Source: Prescottella agglutinans (GTDB taxonomy: Bacteria > Actinomycetota > Actinomycetes > Mycobacteriales > Mycobacteriaceae). Taken from it: a DNA stretch of 64,000 nucleotides. The position numbers and the translations under genes were made by a program. The stretch spans positions 62,001-126,000 of the forward strand of contig NZ_RKLP01000004.1 in assembly GCF_004011865.1 (NCBI RefSeq), written 5' to 3'. How positions within the stretch are numbered: position 1 is the first letter of the stretch; each line of letters opens with the position of its first letter. Shown here one piece after another: positions 1 to 8,896 of the stretch. The notes beneath the pieces are model-generated. The model was not told the DNA's origin. It ran no database searches and was given only the letters and a program-made list of their open reading frames with translations.

Positions 1-1590
1 CCCGTAGCTCGAGCGATGACGCCGCCCGAACACGAGCGGCAGCACACCGGGCAGCGTCAGATCGGTTTCCGGCAGCAGGAACTCGCCGGTGGCGGCATCG
101 ACCGGGTCCTGGCATTCGGTGACCTGGTTGCTCGTCTGGTCGCTCGCCGGTCCGTTGTCCTCCGCGGTCCGCGCCGCCCCGGCGTCGGATTCGGCGAGAT
201 GCTGCGGGTTCGGGTTCTCGCCCTCGGGCGGACGGGTGAAGTCGGGGTCGTGGCCGGCGCCGGTCGGACCCTGGTCGTGCGCGGGGGTGGACTGGTCCGG
301 GCCGCCCGGGTCCGCACCGTGTAGCGACGACGGTGAATCGATGTCCGGCGCATCGATTCTCGGGGCGTCGGCTCCCGGTGCCTCCGCGCGGGGGACCTCG
401 GGCGTCGGGACGTGGCCGGCCGTGTCCGCCACGCGATCGACGGTCCGCAGATCGCTCCCCAGATCAGCAGCGATCTCGACCGCGTGCATGGACGTCCGCG
501 CACCGGCCACTCCGGCGCCGGCGCCACCCGTCGCCGCCGTCAGCAGCGCGTCTCCGGTGAGCGCTCCCGCGAACTCGAACGGGTTGGCCCGTGCGTCGGC
601 GAGGAACGCGTCCACCACGGCCCCCGGATCCGCCGCCGCCACCACGAGGCCGGTCGTCAGGTCGCTCAGTCCTTCGACGTACTCCGCCGGGTGGCTGAGG
701 TTGTACGGGTCGACGGGGTTGACCTGTCGCACGAACTGCACGAGTCCGGTGACGCTGGTGACGAGACCGGAGGTGAAGTTGACGCTGCCGTGCTCGAGCA
801 CATCGGTCAGGTCCCCGAAGTTCGCGGCCATCCGCTGCGTGAACGGCGGCTCCTCGGGCGCCGACTCGGTCAGGGCCGCCAACTGACCGGCGATCTGCGA
901 CGCGGCGTTGTCGCGCTCGGCCCGGGCGGCACGCAGGGTCTCCACCGCATCGGCGTACATCGCCGTCCACGAATCGACCACGGGGGTCCGCGCACGCTGC
1001 TCGCCGCTGAGCGCGTTGTAGGCGGCCTTCGTCGCCCGCTCCTGCTGTTCGGCCTGCTCCCACCGCGCGATCGCGTCGGCCGCGCGCGCCTGCGCCGACT
1101 CGATCGTGTTCGCCCACCAGGTCAGTGACTGCGCGGCGGACGCCATCGCATCGGCAGCGTCCTGCCACAGCGCCGGCTGTCTGTCGTAGACGGCCTGGAA
1201 CGCGTCAGCCGCGTCGCCGGTCCAGCCGGCGGCGTCGACCGTGCGTAGGGAGGTCCCGGTGGACCCGATGTTCGTGCCCAGTTCCGTCAGCGTGGTGACG
1301 GCCTCGTTGACCGCACCGGCGTCGCCACGGATCAGTTCCCGCGGATCGGTGGTCTGGCCGAGTTCGAGCTCGTCGACCGCACCCCCGGTGCTGCTCGCAA
1401 CCCGATCGCCGAGGTCCGTGAGGACGTCGGCAACCCCGTCCGCGCCCAAGCCGCGGGCGACACCCGCCAGGCCGTCGAGACCCGCATCGGCCATCTGGCC
1501 GGCCTTTTCCAGCACCCCTTCGGCCGCGTCCTCGACGAACTCACCGACCTTGTCCAGGCCGCCGATGACGTCGTCCCACCCATAGCCCAT
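1..1590 (-). CDS. Rhs-family polymorphic toxin, N-terminal part (3' end beyond window)
   Basis: An uninterrupted frame of 530 codons runs off the left edge. It starts at ATG 1590 behind a GGGGGAGA ribosome site. Residues 1-170 are helical and resemble WXG100/ESX substrates, with a W-T-G turn near residue 123 and W-W at 158-159. A proline- and acid-rich linker lies around 410-480. From residue 491 the sequence is C-Q-D-P-V-D-A-A-T-G-E-F, continuing to G-R-R-H-R-S-S-Y, the hallmark opening of the DUF6531/Rhs shell. Such proteins encapsulate a variable C-terminal toxin. The toxin and any immunity gene lie outside the window, so the activity is unknown. The N-terminus suggests type VII-like export rather than type VI; that is inference. 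It is last in a three-gene operon with the two small genes upstream. Confidence 0.85.
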   Translation of the reverse strand, partial: MGYGWDDVIGGLDKVGEFVEDAAEGVLEKAGQMADAGLDGLAGVARGLGADGVADVLTDLGDRVASSTGGAVDELELGQTTDPRELIRGDAGAVNEAVTTLTELGTNIGSTGTSLRTVDAAGWTGDAADAFQAVYDRQPALWQDAADAMASAAQSLTWWANTIESAQARAADAIARWEQAEQQERATKAAYNALSGEQRARTPVVDSWTAMYADAVETLRAARAERDNAASQIAGQLAALTESAPEEPPFTQRMAANFGDLTDVLEHGSVNFTSGLVTSVTGLVQFVRQVNPVDPYNLSHPAEYVEGLSDLTTGLVVAAADPGAVVDAFLADARANPFEFAGALTGDALLTAATGGAGAGVAGARTSMHAVEIAADLGSDLRTVDRVADTAGHVPTPEVPRAEAPGADAPRIDAPDIDSPSSLHGADPGGPDQSTPAHDQGPTGAGHDPDFTRPPEGENPNPQHLAESDAGAARTAEDNGPASDQTSNQVTECQDPVDAATGEFLLPETDLTLPGVLPLVFGRRHRSSYG

Positions 1591-1628
1591 CAGTTCTCCC
1601 CCGCCCCTGCCTCAGCCCTGGCCGTCGG

Positions 1629-2246
1629 TCAGGTCTGGTCGTTCATGACCGACGCCGCCTGCTCGGCGGCGCCGGTGTGGTACCCGGGCGCAGCGTCCAC
1701 ACCGACGACGTCCGCGACCGCCAGCGACACGTTGGCCAGCGCCTGCGGGCCGACCGCCGCGATCACGTCGTTGTTGGTCCGGATCGTGTCCATCGCCGCG
1801 TCGAACGACTCGCCGCTGTAGTCGGGATGGAGCACGTTGTTGACCGGGTTGTCCGCGAAGGTCTCGCCCCACGAACGCTCGCTGATCTCCTCCTCGCTGA
1901 GGTGCGGGTTGCCCGCGACGTGCGTCCAGGCGGTCTTGACCATGTCCGAGGCTTGCTGGTCCATCAGGTGATAGCGCCCGGCCTGGAGATCGAGCAGTTC
2001 GGCGATCTCGTTCGCCGACCGGACGAGGTGGCGCACACCCCAGGACCACCGCTCCGCGTACTCCTCGAGACTCTTCTGGACGGCCTGCGATCCCGCCTCC
2101 ATCGGCGACAGCGCCAGCATCGCGAACCCGCGACCGGCTGCGGCCGTCTCACCGATCCCGAGCCCGGACAGCGAATCGATGATCCCGGTGATGCCGGCCG
2201 ACGCCTGCTGCAGGACGGCGGGATCGACCTCGAGTTCCGCGCTCAT
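1629..2246 (-). CDS. WXG100/EspC-like helical protein, Rhs toxin partner
   Basis: 205 residues starting at ATG 2246, preceded by GGAGAG. The first ~100 residues (MSAELEVDP..., then an alanine- and leucine-rich helical hairpin with E-Y-A-E-R-W-S-W-G-V near residue 65) look like an ESX target or EspC-type protein that begins with a short acidic stretch and a long helix. No signal peptide or membrane segment is visible. The start codon overlaps the stop of the upstream SseB-like gene by four bases, and the Rhs gene begins 38 bases downstream, so the three genes should be co-transcribed. It is probably a secretion partner or chaperone for the toxin; this rests on position and fold only. Confidence 0.65.
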   Translation of the reverse strand: MSAELEVDPAVLQQASAGITGIIDSLSGLGIGETAAAGRGFAMLALSPMEAGSQAVQKSLEEYAERWSWGVRHLVRSANEIAELLDLQAGRYHLMDQQASDMVKTAWTHVAGNPHLSEEEISERSWGETFADNPVNNVLHPDYSGESFDAAMDTIRTNNDVIAAVGPQALANVSLAVADVVGVDAAPGYHTGAAEQAASVMNDQT

Positions 2247-2611
2247 GATCTCTCCGGCTCGAGACCGGGCGGAAAGGCCATCGGTCGACTGCCGCCGGCG
2301 TCGACGACCACCCCGGTCGGCCGGTCGAAGCTCGGCAGGACATGCTCGACGATCCGCCAGCCGAACAGTGCGTGGTACCGCGCCGCGGTCTGCTCTCCCC
2401 GCGCGAGCGTGTGCCGGGCCAACTCGTGCTCGCTGGTGAACACGGGAAGCCAACCGAGCTCGCGGATCTCGCTGCTCCACACACGGTTCTCGGCCGTCAG
2501 CGGCACCAACAGCCGTGCCTGCCGGAACGCCTCGAGTAGCGCGTCCGGCTGCCCGAAGCCTTGATAGAAAGCGTCGATCTCCGCAACGAGATCCGCGCAG
2601 CCCCCACCCAC
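2243..2611 (-). CDS. SseB-like N-terminal domain protein
   Basis: 122 residues from GTG 2611, chosen because GAGGGGGAG lies at good spacing upstream; ATG 2668 is an in-frame alternative. The sequence (FRQARLLVPL, then a tryptophan, LGWLPVFTSEHEL and a long helix) matches the SseB N-terminal fold, often found next to secreted effectors and WXG proteins in actinobacteria. It lacks secretion or membrane signals, so it is likely cytosolic. It is first in the operon with the WXG-like and Rhs genes (ATGA overlap). A chaperone or adaptor role is inferred from context; an immunity role is less likely because it sits upstream rather than after the toxin tip. Confidence 0.65.
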   Translation of the reverse strand: MGGGCADLVAEIDAFYQGFGQPDALLEAFRQARLLVPLTAENRVWSSEIRELGWLPVFTSEHELARHTLARGEQTAARYHALFGWRIVEHVLPSFDRPTGVVVDAGGSRPMAFPPGLEPERS

Positions 2612-2736
2612 CGAACTCCCCCTCGTTCCATCCCCCGGAAACGGCGCAATAGTACTACCCGGTCCCATCCCGCCCGAACCGGTGGATTCGGCGTAGCGTC
2701 CCGGATGCAGACGTCGTTCCGACAGGAGGGCGCACG

Positions 2737-4173
2737 ATGACCGACACCGACTCCGGCGACCGGCCCGCGACGGCGCAGGCCTCGATCGTCCGGGCCGTGA
2801 TGTTCTCGGCCGCAGCAGCACTGGGCGGCTTCCTGTTCGGCTACGACACCGCCGTCATCAACGGCGCCGTGAACGCGATCCGCGACCGCTACGACATCGG
2901 CGCCGGTGCGACCGGGCTGTCGGTGTCGCTGACGCTGCTCGGTGCCGCCCTCGGAGCGTGGGTCGCGGGCAGCATCGCCGACCGACTCGGCCGGATCCGG
3001 GTCATGCAGATCGCGGCGGTGCTCTTCGTCGTCGGCGCCCTGGGTTCGGCGTTCCCGTTCGGCATCGTCGACCTCACCCTGTGGCGCATATTGGGCGGTG
3101 TCGCAGTCGGTTTCGCGTCGGTGATCGCGCCCGCCTACATCGCGGAGATCGCGCCTGCGGCCGTCCGCGGCCGGCTCGGGTCGATGTACCAGTTGGCGAT
3201 CGTGCTCGGCATCGCCGTCTCGCAGTTGATCAACTACGCGATCTCGGCGGCCGCCGGCGGCGGGCGGGGCGAACTGCTCGGCGTCGAGGCCTGGCAGTGG
3301 ATGCTCGCGATCGAGGCGATTCCCGCGGTGGTCTATCTGGTCATGACGTTCACGATCCCGGAGTCCCCGCGGCACCTGGTGCGGTGCGGCCGCGAGGACG
3401 ACGCCCGCGCGATCATCGGCGAACTCGAGGGCGGCGACCCGCAGGCCGTGTCGCACCGGATCGAGGAGATCCGCACCTCGCTCGGCGCCGAACGCGCCCG
3501 GGTGGGGGTGCGGGCGCTGTTCGCCAAGTCCACCGGAGTCGCCGCGCTGGTCTGGGTCGGCATCGCGCTGGCCGCGCTCCAGCAGTTCGTCGGCATCAAC
3601 GTGATCTTCTACTACTCGAGCACGCTGTGGCAGGCCGTCGGCTTCGGCGAGGACCGCTCGCTGCTCATCAGCGTCGTCAGCGCCCTGGTCAACATCGTCG
3701 GCACGTTCGTCGCGATCGCGGTGATCGACCGCATCGGCCGCAAACCACTGCTGCTGGTCGGCTCGGTCGGCATGGCCGTCTCGCTGGCAACGGCCGCCGT
3801 CTGTTTCCATTCGGCAACGATCACCCGCAACGCGGAAGGCGAGTCCGTCGCGACCTTGACCGGCGCGGGCGGCACCGTCGCGCTGATCGCCGCCAACGCC
3901 TTCGTCTTCTTCTTCGCGCTGTCGTGGGGGCCGGTGGTCTGGGTGCTCATCAGCGAACTGTTCCCCAACCGGGTCCGGGCCGCCGCCGTCGGCATCGCGA
4001 CCGCGGCCAACTGGGTGGCGAACTTCCTCGTCTCGGCCACCTTCCCGTCGCTCGCCGACTGGAACCTCTCGCTCACCTACGGCGGCTACGCCCTGATGGC
4101 GCTGCTGTCGATCGTCGTGGTCACGCGCTTCGTCACCGAGACCCGCGGCCGCACGCTCGAACAGGCCGGCTGA
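2737..4173 (+). CDS. MFS sugar porter
   Basis: 478 residues, about 12 membrane segments, with the major facilitator sugar-porter signatures: G-Y-D-T-A-V-I-N-G-A in helix 1 (residues ~35-44), an A-D-R-L-G-R-I-R loop between helices 2 and 3, P-E-S-P-R-H-L after helix 6 and Q-Q-F-V-G-I-N-V-I-F in helix 7. These belong to the XylE/GlcP family, so it probably imports a hexose or pentose with protons or sodium; the substrate cannot be read from sequence. A clear AGGAGG site lies a few bases before ATG 2737. It diverges from the Rhs operon and converges almost stop-to-stop with the pentapeptide-repeat gene. Confidence 0.88.
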   Translation: MTDTDSGDRPATAQASIVRAVMFSAAAALGGFLFGYDTAVINGAVNAIRDRYDIGAGATGLSVSLTLLGAALGAWVAGSIADRLGRIRVMQIAAVLFVVGALGSAFPFGIVDLTLWRILGGVAVGFASVIAPAYIAEIAPAAVRGRLGSMYQLAIVLGIAVSQLINYAISAAAGGGRGELLGVEAWQWMLAIEAIPAVVYLVMTFTIPESPRHLVRCGREDDARAIIGELEGGDPQAVSHRIEEIRTSLGAERARVGVRALFAKSTGVAALVWVGIALAALQQFVGINVIFYYSSTLWQAVGFGEDRSLLISVVSALVNIVGTFVAIAVIDRIGRKPLLLVGSVGMAVSLATAAVCFHSATITRNAEGESVATLTGAGGTVALIAANAFVFFFALSWGPVVWVLISELFPNRVRAAAVGIATAANWVANFLVSATFPSLADWNLSLTYGGYALMALLSIVVVTRFVTETRGRTLEQAG

Positions 4174-4174
4174 G

Positions 4175-4996
4175 CTACGCCCAGTGCGGCGGGCGGGACA
4201 ACACCGCCGGGAGTCGGGTGCGGCCGTCGCCGCGCGCCGCGTTGACCTGGAACTGGGTGAGGAACAACGCGTCCGACAGATCCGCGCCGCGCACGTCGGC
4301 GCCGCGCAGATCGGCGCCGATGAGGTCCGCGGTCCGCAGGTCCGCCCTCCGCAGGTCCGCGCCGATCAACCACGCCCCGCGCAGGTTCGCCCCGCGCAGG
4401 TCCTTGCCGGCCAACTTCGCGCCCATCAGGTCCGCACCGCGATGATTGCGTCGACGCCCCGGCACCGCGGCCCGCGCGAGTTCGCTGGTCTCGAGCAGCA
4501 GCGCGTTCACCCGCTCCCGGTGCCCGGCGACGTCGAGTCCGGCGAGCACCACGGCGTCGGCGGCCGTGAGCGCGGCGGTCTCCTCGCGCAACCGGGTCAG
4601 GTCGTCGTGCAGGCGCGCCGCGGCGCGGATCCGCAGCGACTCGTCGAGGTACCAAAGCAATTCGTGCAGCTGGCGCATCACCGGGAAGACGTCGAACATC
4701 GCGCGGGCGGTGTCCGCGGCCCCGCGCCAGTCCCGGCCCGCGAACGTCACCTGTGACACCTTCTGGCCTGCGCCGAAGCAGTCGTACACCGTGCAGCCCG
4801 AAAAGCCCCGCTCCCGCAGCTGGGAGTGGATCCCGCAGCGGAAGTCGGCGAGCAGGTTCCGGCACGGCGTCCCGCCGGCCTTGTCGACCGCGAAGTCGCT
4901 CGACACCGCGAACGGCAGCGCGACGCAGCACAGGCCGAAACAGTTCGAGCAGTCCGAGACGAGCTCGGACGACACCCGCGTATTCGGCTCCGACAC
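4175..4996 (-). CDS. Pentapeptide-repeat protein with Cys-rich N-terminus
   Basis: 273 residues from GTG 4996, chosen for the GAGGAG six bases upstream. Residues ~10-70 carry a cysteine cluster (C-x2-C-x3-C-C, then further Cys around P-C-R-N, R-C-G-I, G-C-T-V and D-C-F-G), suggesting a metal-binding module. A helical middle follows. From residue ~205 there are pentapeptide repeats of the A-D-L-R-x type (D-L-R-G-A-N-L-R-G-A, A-D-L-R-R-A-D-L-R-T-A), forming a right-handed beta helix. Some pentapeptide proteins shield DNA gyrase, but this family is usually anonymous. It is divergent from the oleate hydratase gene, with no clear operon partner. Confidence 0.8.
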   Translation of the reverse strand: MSEPNTRVSSELVSDCSNCFGLCCVALPFAVSSDFAVDKAGGTPCRNLLADFRCGIHSQLRERGFSGCTVYDCFGAGQKVSQVTFAGRDWRGAADTARAMFDVFPVMRQLHELLWYLDESLRIRAAARLHDDLTRLREETAALTAADAVVLAGLDVAGHRERVNALLLETSELARAAVPGRRRNHRGADLMGAKLAGKDLRGANLRGAWLIGADLRRADLRTADLIGADLRGADVRGADLSDALFLTQFQVNAARGDGRTRLPAVLSRPPHWA

Positions 4997-5192
4997 CGAG
5001 ACCTCCTCATCGTTCGCGACCACCCATCCTGCACGACGGGCACCTGCTGCGGCCAACCATTTCGCCATGATCCGGACCACGCTCGCAAAGCTCTTGCCGG
5101 GCAGCGGCACTCGGGATGAACCCGCCAAACCGCCGGCCACCGGTTGACCGCCGCGAACGCCCGGACCGACACTGGTCCTGGGAGGGACCACC

Positions 5193-6788
5193 ATGACCGT
5201 CGACCCCAAGCAGGCCCACCTCTGGATCGTCGGCGGCGGCATCGCCGGAATGGCCGTCGCCGCCTTCGCGATCCGCGATGCCGGGGTGCCCGGCGAGAAC
5301 GTGCACATCCTCGAGGAACTCGACGTCGAAGGCGGCTCGCTCGACGGCGCCCGCTCCCCCGCCGTCACCGACGGCTGGGTCACCCGCGGCGGGCGCATGC
5401 TCGAGGAGGAGGCCTACCGGTGCACGTGGAACCTGTTCGAGTCGATCCCGTCGCTCGAGAACCCCGACATCAGCGTCCGCCAGGAGATCCTCGACTTCAA
5501 TGCCAGGGTCCGGACGAACGACAAGGCGCGACTGATCGATGCACGCCACAACATCATCGACGCGTCCCAGTTGGGTCTCGACCACCGCGACCGGCTCGAG
5601 ATGATGCGGTTGCTGGGCCTGCCCGAGCACGCCCTCGGGGCCCGGCGGATCGACGAGATGTTCGGTGACCACTTCTTCACCACCAACTTCTGGCAGATGT
5701 GGCGCACCACGTTCGCCTTCCAGAAATGGCATTCGGCGGCCGAATTGCGCCGCTACTTCCTGCGATTCGTCCAGGAGTTCCCGCGGATCCACACCCTGTC
5801 CGGGGTCCGGCGCACCGTGTACAACCAGTACGACTCGATGGTCGTCCCGCTGCAACGGTGGATGTGGGCCCGCGGTGTCGACGTCCGGTTCGCAACCCGC
5901 GTGGTCGACGTCGACTTCGCGCAGGCCGGGCAGCCCCGGCGGGCACGGCGACTGCACGTCGAGGACGCGGACGGACACTCCACGATCGAACTGGGCGAGG
6001 ACGACTACGCCTTCATCACCCTCGGCTCCATCACCTCCGACTCGACGTACGGCGGCAACGACGACGTGCCCGCCCTGATCCGCGACCGCGTCGACCACGG
6101 CTGGTCGCTGTGGGAGGAGATCGCCAGGAAGGCCCCGGACTTCGGGCGGCCCAACACCTTCTACGGCAACATCGACGAGAACAAGTGGGAGTCGTTCACC
6201 CTCACGATGCGCGGCGACGGACTGCTGCGCCGCATCACCGAATACACGGGCAACGAACCCGGGACCGGCGCGCTGACCACCTGGTTCGAATCCGGATGGC
6301 ACCTGTCCACGGTGATCCCCTTCCAACCCCACTTCCCCGCGCAGCCCAAGGGCGTCTACACGCTGTGGGGGTACGGCTTCGACATCGACAACGAAGGCGA
6401 CTACGTCAAGAAGAAGATGTCCCAGGCCACGGGCAAGGAGATCCTCACCGAACTGATCCACCAGTACGGGTTCGAGGACATGCTCGACGAGGTGCTGGCC
6501 ACCACCGACGTGACGACGGTGATGATGCCGTACGCGTCGGCCCTGTTCAGCCGCCGCGTCCCCGAGGACCGCCCGAAGGTGGTGCCGGACGGCGCCGAGA
6601 ACTTCGCGTTCCTCGGACAGTTCACGCACCTGCCCGAGGACGTCGTGTTCACCGTCGAGTACTCGGTGCACGGCGCGATGCACGCGGTCTACACGCTCTT
6701 CGGCGTCGACAAGCCGATCCCGCCGATCTACCACGGGCTGCTCGACCCCAAGGTCGGGGTCAAAGCGCTCGAGGCGGCCTTCCGCTAG
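5193..6788 (+). CDS. ohyA: Oleate hydratase (myosin-cross-reactive antigen family)
   Basis: 531 residues. The N-terminal FAD-binding motif is V-G-G-G-I-A-G-M-A-V (residues ~10-19), followed by the family stretch D-V-E-G-G-S-L-D-G and R-G-G-R-M-L. Other family features are Y-N-Q-Y-D-S-M-V-V-P, T-F-Y-G-N and the C-terminal F-L-G-Q-F and Y-S-V-H-G-A-M-H-A-V-Y. The enzyme adds water to the cis-9 double bond of unsaturated fatty acids, giving 10-hydroxystearate from oleate, with FAD as structural cofactor. The length fits the shorter hydratase class. GGGAGGG precedes ATG 5193. It ends eight bases from the convergent dxs gene. It may detoxify free oleic acid; that is inferred from the family. Confidence 0.92.
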   Translation: MTVDPKQAHLWIVGGGIAGMAVAAFAIRDAGVPGENVHILEELDVEGGSLDGARSPAVTDGWVTRGGRMLEEEAYRCTWNLFESIPSLENPDISVRQEILDFNARVRTNDKARLIDARHNIIDASQLGLDHRDRLEMMRLLGLPEHALGARRIDEMFGDHFFTTNFWQMWRTTFAFQKWHSAAELRRYFLRFVQEFPRIHTLSGVRRTVYNQYDSMVVPLQRWMWARGVDVRFATRVVDVDFAQAGQPRRARRLHVEDADGHSTIELGEDDYAFITLGSITSDSTYGGNDDVPALIRDRVDHGWSLWEEIARKAPDFGRPNTFYGNIDENKWESFTLTMRGDGLLRRITEYTGNEPGTGALTTWFESGWHLSTVIPFQPHFPAQPKGVYTLWGYGFDIDNEGDYVKKKMSQATGKEILTELIHQYGFEDMLDEVLATTDVTTVMMPYASALFSRRVPEDRPKVVPDGAENFAFLGQFTHLPEDVVFTVEYSVHGAMHAVYTLFGVDKPIPPIYHGLLDPKVGVKALEAAFR

Positions 6789-6795
6789 AAGACCG

Positions 6796-8739
6796 CTACT
6801 TGACGCTCGGATTCGACTTGTCGAGACCCTTGTCGAGGCCGCCGCCGGTGTCGGCGCGGTCCAGCCCCACGACCCAGCCGGTGACCTGGCGCGTGATGTC
6901 CTGCGCGGTCAGGCCGAGTTCACGATGAATCTGATCGCGCGACGCGTGATCCAGGAACTGTTGCGGCACACCGAGATCCCGGCAGGGGACGTCGACGCCG
7001 GCCGCGCGCAGCGCCGCCGACACCGTCGAACCGATACCCCCGTGCAGACCGTTGTCCTCGACCGTGACGACCATCCGGAAGCTGTCGGCGAGCTTGACCA
7101 CCGACTCCGGCACCGGCAGCACCCACCGCGGGTCGATGACCGCCGCGGTGATGCCGTGCTGGGCGAGCCGTTCGGCCGCCTCCATCGCGACGCCGGCGAA
7201 CGAGCCCACCGCCACGAACAGGACGTCACCGCGATCGCCCTCCGGCATCTGCAGCACGTCCACGACGCCGTCGAGACGCCGGGTCGCCGGGATGTCGTCG
7301 CCGACCGCACCCTTGGGGAAGCGGATCACCGTCGGACCGTCGTCGACCGCGAGGGCCTCCGCCAACTCCTCGCGCAGCGTCGCGGCGTCGCGCGGCGCGG
7401 CGACCCGGATGCCCGGGATGATCCCCAGCAGCGACAGGTCCCACATGCCGTTGTGGCTCGCGCCGTCCACGCCCGTGATGCCCGAGCGGTCCAGCACGAT
7501 CGTGACCGGCTGCTTCAGCAGCGCCACGTCCATGAGCAACTGGTCGAACGCACGGTTGAGGAAGGTCGAGTAGATCGCGACCACCGGGTGCATGCCGCCG
7601 AGCGCGAGACCTGCGGCCGACGTGACCGCGTGCTGCTCGGCGATGCCGACGTCGAACATCCGCTCCGGGAAGCGTTCCCCGAACGCGGCCAGCCCGGTCG
7701 GACCGGGCATCGCGGCGGTGATCGCGACGACGTCGTCCCGCTTCTCGGCCTGCTCGATCAGCTCCGCCGAGAACACCGACGTCCAGTCCGGCGCGGACGT
7801 TCCCCGGGACATGCCGGTGAGCGGGTCGATCACGCCCGTCGCGTGCATCTGGTCGGCGACGTGGTTCTCGGCGGGCGCGTACCCCATGCCCTTGCGGGTC
7901 ACGGCGTGCACGATCACCGGACCGCCGAAGGCCCTCGCGCGGCGCAGCGCCGACTCCATCGCGACCTCGTCGTGCCCGTCGACGGGGCCGAGGTACTTGA
8001 TGCCGAGATCGGTGAACATCACCTGCGGGCTGACGGCGTCCTTGAGGCCCGCCTTCATCCCGTGCAGCAACTGGTAGGCGGCGCGGCCCACCCACGGCAT
8101 CTTCTTGACCATCCGCCGCCCGCTGTCGAGCATCCGCTCGTAGCCGGGCTGCAGGCGCAGCGACGCGAGGTGGTCGGCCAGGCCGCCGATGGTGGGTGCG
8201 TAGGAGCGGCCGTTGTCGTTGACGACGATGACGACCGAACGATCCTTGCCTGCGGCGATGTTGTTGAGCGCCTCCCAGCACATACCGCCGGTCAGCGCGC
8301 CGTCGCCGACGACGGCCACGACGTGACGGCCCCGCTGCCCGGACAGCTCGAACGCCTTCGCCATGCCGTCGGCATACGAGAGGGCGGCCGACGCGTGCGA
8401 CGACTCGACCCAGTCGTGCTCGCTCTCGGCGCGCGACGGGTAGCCGGACAGCCCGCCCTGCTTACGCAGCGAATCGAACTCGTCCTTGCGGCCGGTGAGG
8501 ATCTTGTGGACGTAGGCCTGATGACCGGTGTCGAAGATGATCGGATCGGAGGGGGAATCGAACACCCGGTGCAGCGCGAGCGTCAGTTCGACGACACCGA
8601 GGTTGGGCCCGAGGTGGCCACCGGTGGCGGACACCTTCTGCACCAGGAACTCGCGGATCTCCGCGGCGAGTTCCTTCATTTCCTCAGGATCGAGCTGACG
8701 CAGATCGTCAGGCGTCTGGATACGGGCAAGGACACCCAA
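6796..8739 (-). CDS. dxs: 1-deoxy-D-xylulose-5-phosphate synthase
   Basis: 647 residues from TTG 8739; GGAGGGAG lies eight bases before this TTG, and the resulting [10 protein letters not shown] start fits the family. GTG 8766, the longer option, has no ribosome site and sits inside a palindrome. Dxs condenses pyruvate with glyceraldehyde-3-phosphate using thiamine diphosphate, the first step of the non-mevalonate isoprenoid pathway. Visible motifs are G-H-Q-A-Y-V-H-K, the ThDP site G-D-G-A-L-T-G-G-M ... N, the transketolase-type [10 protein letters not shown] and [10 protein letters not shown]. It is the first member of the conserved mycobacterial-type gene block and is divergent from the glutaminase gene. 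Confidence 0.96.
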   Translation of the reverse strand: MGVLARIQTPDDLRQLDPEEMKELAAEIREFLVQKVSATGGHLGPNLGVVELTLALHRVFDSPSDPIIFDTGHQAYVHKILTGRKDEFDSLRKQGGLSGYPSRAESEHDWVESSHASAALSYADGMAKAFELSGQRGRHVVAVVGDGALTGGMCWEALNNIAAGKDRSVVIVVNDNGRSYAPTIGGLADHLASLRLQPGYERMLDSGRRMVKKMPWVGRAAYQLLHGMKAGLKDAVSPQVMFTDLGIKYLGPVDGHDEVAMESALRRARAFGGPVIVHAVTRKGMGYAPAENHVADQMHATGVIDPLTGMSRGTSAPDWTSVFSAELIEQAEKRDDVVAITAAMPGPTGLAAFGERFPERMFDVGIAEQHAVTSAAGLALGGMHPVVAIYSTFLNRAFDQLLMDVALLKQPVTIVLDRSGITGVDGASHNGMWDLSLLGIIPGIRVAAPRDAATLREELAEALAVDDGPTVIRFPKGAVGDDIPATRRLDGVVDVLQMPEGDRGDVLFVAVGSFAGVAMEAAERLAQHGITAAVIDPRWVLPVPESVVKLADSFRMVVTVEDNGLHGGIGSTVSAALRAAGVDVPCRDLGVPQQFLDHASRDQIHRELGLTAQDITRQVTGWVVGLDRADTGGGLDKGLDKSNPSVK

Positions 8740-8765
8740 CGAGATCGCTCCCTCCAGCAGATTCA

Positions 8766-8787
8766 CGGGCTGTCACGTGACAGCCCG
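8766..8787. promoter_or_regulatory. Perfect 22-bp palindrome between dxs and glsA
   Basis: A perfect dyad with core GGGCTGTCACGTGACAGCCC (8767-8786), extended by one more base pair on each side. It lies 27 bases upstream of the dxs TTG and 110 bases upstream of glsA. Either it is a dimeric regulator's operator (TGTCACGTGACA core) or, in dxs RNA, a hairpin in the leader. The regulator is unknown. Confidence 0.6.
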
Positions 8788-8896
8788 ACAAGTCTACGGA
8801 GCGACCGGACACGATGCCCCTCGGCATCGGATCCGAGCACACCTGTGCGTGCCCGATTGCACATCGCAGACTGTCCGCTCATCCTACTGTTGCTCC

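Noticed and set aside
2497-3810. Minus-strand 437-codon frame opposite the sugar porter
   Set aside because: Low-complexity charged composition; the + strand encodes a textbook MFS protein.
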